Shown: positions 6,542-14,201, counted from the first letter of the stretch. The stretch is DNA of 14,724 nt from an uncultured Acetatifactor sp. (GCA_910584435.1 CAJUAP010000083.1:1-14724); one strand, 5' to 3'. Numbers and translations: made by a program. The notes: a model not told the origin generated them from the sequence alone.

Positions 6542-7288
6542 ATGTTGATCTACATATGTGAAGAGTCAGAAAACGATGCGCTGCAGCTGAAGCATCTTCT
6601 ATCTACCTTTTCCCAGGAAAAAGGGGTGAAAGTTGAGGTAATCCCTTTCTCCTCCGGCCGGGAACTGTCTGCAGATTACAGACAGGCATTACGCCAGCCG
6701 GACCTTTTATTCCTTGATATTCACATTGGAAGTGAAAATGGAATTACTACGGCAAAAAATCTCCAGGCAATCGGCTATAAGGGAGGCATTATCTTCACTA
6801 CCTCCTCTATAGACCTCACCGCTGACATTGATGATATGGAATTTCCATATTACCTGCAGAAACCATTTGACTATCCCCATTTCATGAACATAATGAATCA
6901 TTGCTGTCCCATCCTTCCAAAATCGCAGCAGTTCTTTTCATTTGTCCAGAAAAAGAAGGAGATTTCCATACCCTTTGCGGATATATTGTTTTTTGAAACA
7001 GGGCAGCCCCACACTGTCATTCTTCACACAAGCTCTGAAAATATGGTCTTTCGAGGTGCCTTATCCGTAATTACAGATTATTTTCACAATGTTGATAATT
7101 TTCTGCCCGTGGGACGGAGTTTTTTGATTAATCTGAATCATGTAACCGGACGCCTTAGAAATGACTTAATCATGTCCGACGGTTCCATTGTGCAGATTCC
7201 TCTGCGGAAACAAGAGAATGTACTGCAGGTAGTAAAACATTGGAAGAAGGACGAAGCAGCAGAACATGAGCAAAGACCCTCTTCGTAA
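6542..7288 (+). CDS. LytTR-family response regulator (REC + LytTR)
   Basis: 248 residues. ATG 6542 was chosen because AAGGAG lies 10 nt upstream and residue 1 begins the first beta strand of the receiver (LIYICEES). The in-frame ATG at 6506 sits inside the promoter. Receiver domain about 1-120: acidic pair E7/E8, phosphoacceptor D59 in LLFLDIHIG, Thr at 86/87, and K107 in YLQKPF, so phosphorylation chemistry looks intact. LytTR DNA-binding domain about 140-240 (EISIPFADILFFETG, FLPVGRSFLINLNHV, GSIVQIPLRK). Members bind direct repeats near promoters and usually act with a membrane sensor kinase of the AgrC/LytS type (family knowledge). No kinase gene is present: the next large genes lie on the opposite strand. 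The divergent pectate lyase-like gene is a plausible target, and autoregulation is possible. Confidence 0.92.
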   Translation: MLIYICEESENDALQLKHLLSTFSQEKGVKVEVIPFSSGRELSADYRQALRQPDLLFLDIHIGSENGITTAKNLQAIGYKGGIIFTTSSIDLTADIDDMEFPYYLQKPFDYPHFMNIMNHCCPILPKSQQFFSFVQKKKEISIPFADILFFETGQPHTVILHTSSENMVFRGALSVITDYFHNVDNFLPVGRSFLINLNHVTGRLRNDLIMSDGSIVQIPLRKQENVLQVVKHWKKDEAAEHEQRPSS

Positions 7289-7397
7289 TCTCTTATCACA
7301 ATACATGGAGCGCCGGTTGGAGCACACTGCAGTGCTGCCTTTCACACAAAATGCGGAAAACACCACTGCACATCGTTTCCCTGTGCTGAAAATATAA
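7266..7397 (+). CDS. Possible small protein overlapping the regulator's 3' end
   Basis: An ATG at 7266-7268, inside the last codons of the LytTR gene, opens a 43-codon frame ending at TAA 7395-7397. The product starts MSKDPLRNLLSQYMERRLEH and ends RFPVLKI. The overlap of about 20 nt is typical of coupled genes, and a small or sensor protein often follows such regulators. The nearest Shine-Dalgarno-like GAAGGA is about 14 nt upstream, which is too far to be convincing. No family recognised. It may be the start of a lost partner gene or a chance frame. Confidence 0.25.
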   Translation: MSKDPLRNLLSQYMERRLEHTAVLPFTQNAENTTAHRFPVLKI

Positions 7398-7479
7398 CCG
7401 GAAAACGATTTTCTCCCGCCATATGTTCATCACATACATGGCAGAGACAGTCTGCGTCCATTGTCTGTCTGCAGTAAAC

Positions 7480-8472
7480 TCATATTGCACCGTATACTCC
7501 TTTAAATGCGCGATATGTCTTTGCCATTCCCTCTGCAAAATCCGTATAGCGAATCCCCAATTCCCTTTTACTCTTTTCATTAGAGCACAGCTCTGATTCT
7601 TCCTCTGCCACCGGAAACGGAAGCGGAATTCCCTGGCTTTGCGCTTCTTCCACGGTCATTGGTATTTCATTTACTTCTATATCCGCTGCATTTCTTAATT
7701 CCTGATAGAATAGTTCATAGGTAACGACCTTATCCTGGCACAGATTATAAGCCCGGCCGTAAACCTTTTCGTTCAGAAGACACCTTATCACAGCTTCTGC
7801 GGCATCTTTTACATATAGAAACTGAAATGAGCCGGAAGCATTTGTAATATGGGGGAGCACATGGTTCTGAACCATCATCTGAATATACAGCGCTTCCCTG
7901 GGCGCGTAATTATATGGCCCATACAAAACAGCCGGCCGCAAAACAGTGTATGATATGCCCCTTCTGCCGCATTCCTCCTTCACCTCCTGTTCCAGAGCAA
8001 CCTTCCCGGCAATATAACTCCCTGCTTCCCCGGGAAATAACCTGGTTTCCAAAGGAGCAGTTTCATCCTTTCCATCCTCCGCCCTTTGTTCTTCCCCTGG
8101 AACATGGCTGCCCGTATTCATGCTGTTCTCTGTCCCCTCCGATTTGTCTGTGCTATTCCCCGGATGAATTCCACGCTCATAGACATCCACCGTACTGATA
8201 AAAATATACTGTCCCACATTCCCCGGCATATTACGAAGCACCCTGGCAATATCACCTTTCTCATAGGCGCAGAAATCAATGATAACATCATAATCCTCCT
8301 TACAGGACTGCCACACCCCTTCCTCTCTCCTGTCTCCCGTAATCTGCTTTACCCCAAGTGCCTCCATGGAATATGTTCCCCTGTTTACCACCGTGACATC
8401 ATGTTCCTTGGATGCCAGCATTACAAAAACCCTGCCGAAAAAGTAACTTCCCCCAATGACCAATAGTTTCAT
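7480..8472 (-). CDS. NAD-dependent epimerase/dehydratase family protein (extended SDR)
   Basis: 330 residues with start at 8470-8472 behind GGAGGGGG (8 nt). The N-terminus MKLLVIGGSYFFGRVFV is the dinucleotide-binding beta-alpha-beta with a GGxxFFG variant of the atypical extended SDR glycine motif. VIIDFCAYEKGD and YIFISTVDVYE are the family's core strands. YIAGK at about 155-159 supplies the catalytic Tyr-x-x-x-Lys, followed by VLRPAVLYGPYN and the C-terminal substrate region. Between the Ser/Thr strand and YIAGK is a polar, acidic insertion of about 40 residues (STDKSEGTENSMNTGSHVPG onward) unusual for the family. Members act on nucleotide sugars or related metabolites; the substrate cannot be read here. 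It lies 29 nt after the DUF4272 gene on the same strand, so it is probably co-transcribed with it. Confidence 0.88.
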   Translation of the reverse strand: MKLLVIGGSYFFGRVFVMLASKEHDVTVVNRGTYSMEALGVKQITGDRREEGVWQSCKEDYDVIIDFCAYEKGDIARVLRNMPGNVGQYIFISTVDVYERGIHPGNSTDKSEGTENSMNTGSHVPGEEQRAEDGKDETAPLETRLFPGEAGSYIAGKVALEQEVKEECGRRGISYTVLRPAVLYGPYNYAPREALYIQMMVQNHVLPHITNASGSFQFLYVKDAAEAVIRCLLNEKVYGRAYNLCQDKVVTYELFYQELRNAADIEVNEIPMTVEEAQSQGIPLPFPVAEEESELCSNEKSKRELGIRYTDFAEGMAKTYRAFKGVYGAI

Positions 8473-8501
8473 TCTTAATTCCCCCTCCTGCCCATATACA
8501 G

Positions 8502-9767
8502 TTATGTAGGTGTATCCACATCATCCCACGCAGCCCCTCCGAAATTGATCATCCAGTTCAGGGTTTTGTGTCTCTCCTGCACTACACCATGCTCCAATCC
8601 CCCAGGACCGCTCATGCGGTGGATTCTTGCATCTACCGCTGCCCAGTCCATGCGGTATATCAAATCCGCCTTATCCAATATCTCCGCGGAAGAACGCATC
8701 GTCGTTTTAGCACAGATATCTTCAATGGAATGAAATTCCTTCATGTTTCTGACCATCAGGGACACATCACAGATTTCCACCGGATCATTCCATTCCGCCA
8801 GTCCCAGCACCCACTCCATCACATACAGATTCTCATACTGCCATGAATACTGTATCTTCGTCATTTCGTCCGGATTGTCATTTCGTATATAAGCAAGTTC
8901 ATCCGGGCTTAGTATTTCTTCCAGATTCTCAATTCCATAGCTGTCCTTCACCTGATCAATGAATTCCCTGGCTTCCTCCACACGCAAATTGTCCTCCGGA
9001 TTCAGCATACTCTCTGAGTACAATGCTACTGTCATCAATCCCAGTGCCCTGCGCACCACCTCTTCTTTGCCTCGAATCACTGCCGTATCCTCATCCTCAT
9101 TCAGCGGCAATTCGCACACATAAATCCCCTTATCGAAAAGGTACTGCATATTCTTCCTTCTCCGCGCCTTCTGTTTCTCCGTACATTCTGCCAGGAATTT
9201 CGGATTTTCCTCCAATACAAAAGGGAAATATGCATCCAAATCACTGCTCCCGTCCCCGGCCAGAATCACCACAGGCTCTTTATCCACAACCCCAAGCGCC
9301 ACGGTGCCCTGTTCCACTATCAGCACACCTTCCATTGCTTCTGCCACATCCCACATAATATCCTGTACCATCTCCACATCCCCCTCCAAATCCGCCAGGG
9401 AATCCTTCGCCTCCACTTCAATGTAAATGTATGCCCTTGTCTGCTGGATATGGTGGCACAGATTAATCTTAATATCCTCATTACAATCCTCTATCTTGGA
9501 AAAGAAACCGCATACCGCGCTTTTCTGGCTTTCTATGAACTTCTTCTCATCTTTCCCCATGGACGGGAGCAATATGGATATGGATACATCGCAGTTTTCA
9601 TTGCCTATCACCACGGAATTACCGCTCTCCGCTGCCTCCAGCCCAAAACAATCCGTGACCGCCAATCTGTTTTTATCCAGATCCCCCTCCCGGCTGAATA
9701 AAACCATTATCTCCTTTTGGGGCTTTTTCTTTACTGCTTCTTTTTTAGAATTTTTTCTTAAGCTCAT
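8502..9767 (-). CDS. DUF4272 domain-containing protein
   Basis: 421 residues. Start ATG at 9765-9767 has AGGAGA 6 nt upstream. Residues 1-20 are very basic (NSKKEAVKKKPQKE). Residues ~20-190 form a separate alpha/beta domain (IMVLFSREGDLDKNRLAV, INLCHHIQQTRAYIYIEVEA). Residues ~200-421 match DUF4272 as I know it: RRRKNMQYLFDKGIYVCELP, RGKEEVVRRALGLMTVALYS, LYVMEWVLGLAEWNDPVEIC and the closing HKTLNWMINFGGAAWDDVDT. The domain's function is uncharacterised. No signal peptide or membrane helix. It follows the HSP90 and two TPR-like genes on the same strand after a 222-bp structured spacer and precedes the epimerase by 29 nt, so it may be read from the HSP90 promoter or from the spacer. Confidence 0.85.
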   Translation of the reverse strand: MSLRKNSKKEAVKKKPQKEIMVLFSREGDLDKNRLAVTDCFGLEAAESGNSVVIGNENCDVSISILLPSMGKDEKKFIESQKSAVCGFFSKIEDCNEDIKINLCHHIQQTRAYIYIEVEAKDSLADLEGDVEMVQDIMWDVAEAMEGVLIVEQGTVALGVVDKEPVVILAGDGSSDLDAYFPFVLEENPKFLAECTEKQKARRRKNMQYLFDKGIYVCELPLNEDEDTAVIRGKEEVVRRALGLMTVALYSESMLNPEDNLRVEEAREFIDQVKDSYGIENLEEILSPDELAYIRNDNPDEMTKIQYSWQYENLYVMEWVLGLAEWNDPVEICDVSLMVRNMKEFHSIEDICAKTTMRSSAEILDKADLIYRMDWAAVDARIHRMSGPGGLEHGVVQERHKTLNWMINFGGAAWDDVDTPT

Positions 9768-9989
9768 TTTGATTCTCCTATTTTATACTGTACGCCGGTT
9801 AAATTTGCAGTACAACCCGACTGCAGACCGCCAGCCAGGTACTTTTCCAGAGGCATCACTGTAAATCCTGGCGGTCTGCAGTATAAGTCGCTGCGCGACG
9901 GCACTAAAGGGCGGGGTTCTTTCGGCGCACACTTGAGAGAGGCAAATTTCATTCGTAAATAATCTCATGAAATTTCCTCTCGTGCGCCT
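9768..9989. repeat. Structured spacer with three successive inverted repeats
   Basis: Between the second TPR-like gene and the DUF4272 gene. In minus-strand order: (a) an imperfect hairpin 9924-9988 starting two bases after the stop codon, with arms GGCGCAC, GAGAGG and AAATTTCAT pairing with ATGAAATTT, CCTCTC and GTGCGCC, about 22 base pairs with small bulges; (b) a GTCGC-TGC-GCGAC hairpin at 9887-9899; (c) perfect 15-bp arms at 9820-9834 and 9868-9882 (ACTGCAGACCGCCAG) around a 33-base loop. None is followed by a U-run. It looks like an interspersed palindromic (REP/MITE-like) element or an RNA processing region within the operon. Reading frames through it are shadows. Confidence 0.75.
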
Positions 9990-11135
9990 TCACACCCCCA
10001 CCTGTCCAATTTGTTCCGCATCTGCCCTTCCTGTACCATCCATACCATCCAGTTCCTTACAGTACGCATCCGTTCCGTTGCGGGCATCAAATTTCTCCGC
10101 CACTTCCCTGGCCCGGTGATAATAGAACTGATATAACTCTTCTATCTCATACCTTCCGCTCTCCCGATACAGCGGAAATGAAGGGTCAAAGTTTATTTTA
10201 ACAGACGATCCCTTTCTTGCCTTTCCAAGCTCCCGGAAGAAAATGCAGATATGCTGATTGTTACCGTAGATATCCGCCGGGCAGCGTTCTTCCAGCCAGC
10301 CCTTCCAGCATTTCTTATAAATCTTCAACGCTTTCCCCATATCTACATACGCATAGCCTTCCAGGAAGTCCTCCCAACACTCGAATTCCCGCTCCCCGTT
10401 CCTGTTCCGCTCTATCAGACGGCAGTACTCAGCAATTTTCTCACAGTCCTTCTTACGCAGATAGTAATGTAAATAATTCCTCTTCATCCGAAGCCATGCC
10501 TTGTTTTTCTCTCTGGCACCGCAGGTCAGTATTCTATTCTCAATCTCTCTGGAGAGCAGTTCTGCTTTCATAAGATCATCACGCTTCAAGTAATAATCAA
10601 TTTCCAGATTCCTCTCACAGGCCTTGCAGTTACAGTTCTCGTCACGAGGAAGCTGTGAAAACATTGCAAAGGCTTCTTCTCCCCTGGGGTCCTCCATACT
10701 GTCATAAAAAGAATACAAATACTCATAATACGGGCGCAGATTATAGCCATAAGCAATACACCGCTGCTTATAATCCTCAAAAAACCTCATACAGTCTTCC
10801 ATGGATATCTGGTAAAATAGCTCACAATCCTCCAGCAGCCACTTATACACCCATAGCACATGATCATAACTGTTCCGAAACATGCTGTTATACCGGGTTG
10901 CAGGTGCATCCGGATGCTGATCTACCAGAGCGAGCAGTTCAGGAAACATGACCACCATATCCAGGTCATCCCCGTAAAATACCGATTCTTCGCAAAACTG
11001 TGTGCGGAAATAAATCTGATACGGAACATCCTTATGGGCATCAGCTGCTTCTATGGCGGCACGTATTCCTGCCAGCTGCGCCTTTCCATGTTCCATTTCC
11101 CTATACTGTGACCGTAAATTTACCGGGTCATACAT
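9990..11135 (-). CDS. TPR-like helical repeat protein, paralogue B
   Basis: 381 residues. ATG at 11133-11135 overlaps the end of paralogue A by 16 nt and has GGAGG a few bases upstream, so translation is coupled. The sequence is a run of aromatic-rich amphipathic helices spaced like TPR/SEL1-type repeats (MFPELLALVDQHPDAPATRY, VLWVYKWLLEDCELFYQISM, AWLRMKRNYLHYYLRKKD, ALKIYKKCWKGWLEERCP). A conserved cluster CNCKACERNLEIDYYLK sits near residue 170, with LTCG about 35 residues later. By eye roughly half the positions are identical to paralogue A across the whole length, so the pair arose by tandem duplication. No signal peptide or membrane helix. Its likely role is protein-protein interaction with the adjacent HSP90, as TPR co-chaperones do in eukaryotes; that is inference. 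The last 20 residues are divergent and Gly/Asp rich. Confidence 0.82.
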   Translation of the reverse strand: MYDPVNLRSQYREMEHGKAQLAGIRAAIEAADAHKDVPYQIYFRTQFCEESVFYGDDLDMVVMFPELLALVDQHPDAPATRYNSMFRNSYDHVLWVYKWLLEDCELFYQISMEDCMRFFEDYKQRCIAYGYNLRPYYEYLYSFYDSMEDPRGEEAFAMFSQLPRDENCNCKACERNLEIDYYLKRDDLMKAELLSREIENRILTCGAREKNKAWLRMKRNYLHYYLRKKDCEKIAEYCRLIERNRNGEREFECWEDFLEGYAYVDMGKALKIYKKCWKGWLEERCPADIYGNNQHICIFFRELGKARKGSSVKINFDPSFPLYRESGRYEIEELYQFYYHRAREVAEKFDARNGTDAYCKELDGMDGTGRADAEQIGQVGV

Positions 11136-12301
11136 AGCGCCTCCTCCAGCTCCTTCCGATAGCCGTCCGCTCCATTCCGGGCATCGAACTTTGCCGCCAG
11201 CTCTTCCGCCCTTTGGAAGTAGAACTCATACAGCTTCCTGATGCTATACACACCGCTCTCCTGATACAGAGGAAACGTATCATCCAAGGACAGCCTGACC
11301 ACCGCATCAGCCTTCTGACACACCTTATCTGCAGAAGAATCTTCCGCAGACAAATCCGCCCCGTTGTCCTGCCCCTCTTCTTCCCTGCTCCTGCCAAGTT
11401 CCCGCAGAAACAGACACACATTCATGCAGCAGTGGAATTCATCTGAAGGGTCACGCCAGTTCAGCCATTCCTTCCAATGTTCCTTATAGATTTTCAATGC
11501 CTTCCCAAGATCCGAATACGCATAACAGGCAAGGAAATCATCCCACCGCTCGTATTCCGCCTCTCCCTGCAGGTTCCGTTCCATTGTCCTGCAGTATACA
11601 AGCGCCTTGTCAAATTCTCTCCGCCTCATATAATAATGCATAAAATGCTTCTTCATGCGAAGCCACGCACCCATATTGTCACCACAGGTCAGAGTAAAGT
11701 CTTCAATATCCTTAGAAAGCGCCACCGCCTTCTGCAGATTTCCCTGTTTCAGATAAAATTCAATCTCTACATTCCGCTCACAGGCCGCACAATCACTGTT
11801 GGAATCCCTGGGCAGCTTCTCATATTCATGGAAAGCCTTCTGCGCCTTCTCCTCATCAATGTGCTTATAAAATTCATACATTGTAAGATACCAGGGTTTC
11901 AGATTAAACCCATAACTCAGAAACCGCTCCCTGGCATCCTGGAAAAATTTCATACAATCCTCCATGGGTATCTGGTAAAAGGATTCGCAATGGGACAATA
12001 CCCATTTATAAATCCACAGCACATGCTCCATGCTTTCCACATACACAAAACCTTCAAAAATCGTAGCAGGCGTATCAGGATACTTATCCGCCAAAGCCAA
12101 AAGCTCCGGAAATACCACCATCAAGTCCATAGCATCCCCATAGAAACAGGACTCATAGCAGATTTCCGCCCGGAAAAACATTTGATACGATACATCCCCC
12201 TGCCTGTCCGCCTCTGCTGCCGCCGCACGGATTGCAGCCATCTTGGCCTTCCCATGCTCCATTTTGTCATAGGTATTTTTCATCTCCACCGGTTTATACA
12301 T
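11120..12301 (-). CDS. TPR-like helical repeat protein, paralogue A
   Basis: 393 residues. ATG at 12299-12301 overlaps the HSP90 stop codon by 8 nt (ATGTATAA) with GAGAGGGGG 8 nt upstream, a classic coupled arrangement. Helical throughout with repeats such as VVFPELLALADKYPDTPATI, HVLWIYKWVLSHCESFYQIP and YSDLGKALKIYKEHWKEWL. The conserved DCAACERNVEIEFYLKQ near residue 170 and LTCG about 35 residues later match paralogue B, so Cys-x-x-Cys plus a third Cys is kept between copies and may bind metal. Compared with paralogue B it carries a roughly 25-residue acidic insertion near residue 320 (EEEGQDNGADLSAEDSSADK). Both end in a conserved PLYxESGxYxIxxLYxFY helix and KFDARNG. No family name is certain; TPR-like is assigned from helix pattern. 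Probably a partner of the HSP90 protein. Confidence 0.82.
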   Translation of the reverse strand: MYKPVEMKNTYDKMEHGKAKMAAIRAAAAEADRQGDVSYQMFFRAEICYESCFYGDAMDLMVVFPELLALADKYPDTPATIFEGFVYVESMEHVLWIYKWVLSHCESFYQIPMEDCMKFFQDARERFLSYGFNLKPWYLTMYEFYKHIDEEKAQKAFHEYEKLPRDSNSDCAACERNVEIEFYLKQGNLQKAVALSKDIEDFTLTCGDNMGAWLRMKKHFMHYYMRRREFDKALVYCRTMERNLQGEAEYERWDDFLACYAYSDLGKALKIYKEHWKEWLNWRDPSDEFHCCMNVCLFLRELGRSREEEGQDNGADLSAEDSSADKVCQKADAVVRLSLDDTFPLYQESGVYSIRKLYEFYFQRAEELAAKFDARNGADGYRKELEEALCMTR

Positions 12302-14201
12302 CAGAAAGCCCCCTCTCCATCAAAGTCATAATATTGCGGTTCAACATCCCCATCTCGTTATTGTGCAGGGTAAATCCGCCGATCTGCAGCGCCTGCACAT
12401 ATAAAATCTCCACGAACACCTTCATATCCTGCTCCCTTTCGCATTCTGCCAGTTTCCGCACCAGAGGATTGCGATAGTTAAAGTACAGAGTCGCCGCTCT
12501 CTCATTGGACAAATCCGAAGCAAAAGCATCCAGCATGTTGAAAAACAGAGAGGCTGACCGGGCCCTGGAATCAGCTATCTGGCGTTTCAATAAAGTGTTT
12601 TCATCCATCAGGTAAAAGGCCGGCAGATGATGGGGCGAAAAATATTTTAACTCTGCCTTACAGTCATATGGCTTTAGAATCCGATTGGCTGCCTTCACGA
12701 ATTCAAATCCTTCATCCTGGTCCTCCGGCGACAAATCCTTCATCAAATCTTCCACTGCCCAATCCTCCACTGCACTGACTTCAATCTGGTACATTGCCCC
12801 CAGACGCTTGAGCAGATCCAGCGAATGTACATAGGACACATTAATCAGCTGCTTATCCTGGGCAAAGAACAGCTGGGAAAGCTGCTTATATTTCTCTTCC
12901 GTAGGCGCATATATCAAAGGCTCCCCGCTGGTGCGGAGCTCATAGCCCGACTTGCTGCCCCTGGTAGTTTCAAATTGAAAATAATCCGCCAATGTGCCGA
13001 AGAGCTTCGATGATGCCAGGGCAAGGGACATTAAGGTAAGATGATGAATCCTGAAAAACTGCCGGAATCTGTCCGGTTCATTTTCCGCCAGATCTGCAAT
13101 ATAATCCGTCAAACAGTCTTCAATCACTTCCTTTGCGGCCTCCAGCACTTCGTCCACATAGAATCCCTCTCTGGAAGCGGTGGGACGCAGATCCGCGGCA
13201 TTGACAATACATTTGGTGAATACCGCCCAATCCGGTATCAGATTGTCTCCCTTTTCCGTCAGCAGCATGTTTTTCAGATAGATTCTATGATTCACTCTGG
13301 CCGATGGCAGTACCGGATAATTTCTGATATATGCCACACCGGACACATTTCCCTTCTCGGAGCGGAACGGAACACAGTCGAAAAACTGCTCATCGAACAT
13401 CACTTTTCCGAACAGCAGGAGTTCCTGCTGGTTGGTATTCCGCCCCTCCCATGGCAGATACGTAGGATTTATCTGCTTCTCCTTGCCATATTGGCGGATG
13501 ATAATGGGAAACGGCAGCAGCAGCCCGTAATATGTGATTAATCTCTCTATCACTTCTCTGGTAAAATACTCTTCCATTCCGGGCTTTGCCAGAAGCATCA
13601 CACTGGTTCCGCAGGAAGCTGCCAACGCTTCATACCAGGCAGCGCCATTATCCTCCTGCCCCCGCCCTTTCACCTGAAAACTCCTTCCAAACTCCCCCCC
13701 TGCGAAATCATTCCTGTCCGCTTTCCGTATGGTGTAAGTACCGTCCGGCTTTCCGCACCACTCCAGCACCGGTGCATCCGCTCCCCTGCAGGAACGGGTC
13801 AGCATTACAATCTCATCGGATACCATAAAACAGGACAACAGCCCAATGCCAAAGCGCCCGATATAATCCGTCTCTATCCTGCCGTTTTCCAGATTCCGCT
13901 TGGAAGATTCACCTATAATAGCCAGAAACCGGTGAATTTCTTCTTCCGTAAGCCCCTGCCCATTGTCAGAGAACACAAGGCTTCTGCCCTCGTCTATATC
14001 CAGTGTGATACACCCTGTGTCTTCGCCGTCTGCCGCTTTGTGATAAGTCTCCTCCCCCTCTTCCAACTTCTTCCTTCCGGTAATGGCATCCACCCCATTC
14101 TGCAGCAATTCCCTGATATACACATCAGGGCTGCTGTAGAGATGATCTGACAATATCTCGATCATGCCCCCAAGATTTACTTTAAAACGATAATCCTCCA
14201 T
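12294..14201 (-). CDS. Divergent HSP90-family chaperone ATPase (HtpG-like)
   Basis: 635 residues from ATG 14199-14201, chosen for AAAGGAG 7 nt upstream and because MEDYRFKVNLGGMI begins the family's first strand; a TTG 12 codons upstream precedes that ribosome site. The GHKL ATP-binding fold is complete: ELLQNGVDAI (E31, N35, D38), SDNGQG (79-83), IGRFGIG (114-120) and GTSV (198-201). The middle domain keeps the catalytic Arg loop LRPTASREGF (R344, aligned with HtpG R336 from memory) and the strand HRIYLKNMLLTEKGDNLIPD. The C-terminal part is weakly conserved and ends GLSDV, with no MEEVD. It is much diverged from canonical HtpG and resembles the separate bacterial 'HSP90 family protein' group. 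HSP90s are ATP-driven dimeric clamps that mature client proteins. It is first in a run with two overlapping TPR-like genes, suggesting dedicated partners. Confidence 0.92.
   Translation of the reverse strand: MEDYRFKVNLGGMIEILSDHLYSSPDVYIRELLQNGVDAITGRKKLEEGEETYHKAADGEDTGCITLDIDEGRSLVFSDNGQGLTEEEIHRFLAIIGESSKRNLENGRIETDYIGRFGIGLLSCFMVSDEIVMLTRSCRGADAPVLEWCGKPDGTYTIRKADRNDFAGGEFGRSFQVKGRGQEDNGAAWYEALAASCGTSVMLLAKPGMEEYFTREVIERLITYYGLLLPFPIIIRQYGKEKQINPTYLPWEGRNTNQQELLLFGKVMFDEQFFDCVPFRSEKGNVSGVAYIRNYPVLPSARVNHRIYLKNMLLTEKGDNLIPDWAVFTKCIVNAADLRPTASREGFYVDEVLEAAKEVIEDCLTDYIADLAENEPDRFRQFFRIHHLTLMSLALASSKLFGTLADYFQFETTRGSKSGYELRTSGEPLIYAPTEEKYKQLSQLFFAQDKQLINVSYVHSLDLLKRLGAMYQIEVSAVEDWAVEDLMKDLSPEDQDEGFEFVKAANRILKPYDCKAELKYFSPHHLPAFYLMDENTLLKRQIADSRARSASLFFNMLDAFASDLSNERAATLYFNYRNPLVRKLAECEREQDMKVFVEILYVQALQIGGFTLHNNEMGMLNRNIMTLMERGLSDV

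Noticed and set aside
7325..7334. Perfect palindrome CACTGCAGTG
   Set aside because: It is short, isolated, inside the small frame after the regulator, and has no supporting context for an operator.
7400..7478. Possible terminator downstream of the epimerase
   Set aside because: The arms around 7445-7475 (GCAGAGACA and TGTCTGTCTGC) pair only with bulges and no U-run follows.
9764..9968. Two overlapping 61-62 codon minus-strand frames in the spacer
   Set aside because: They are translations of the inverted repeats; neither has a ribosome site and the composition is not protein-like.
11477..12331. Long antisense open frame opposite TPR-like paralogue A
   Set aside because: It is a shadow of the strongly supported minus-strand gene; similar antisense frames over the lyase, HSP90 and the 1125-1997 gene were discarded for the same reason.
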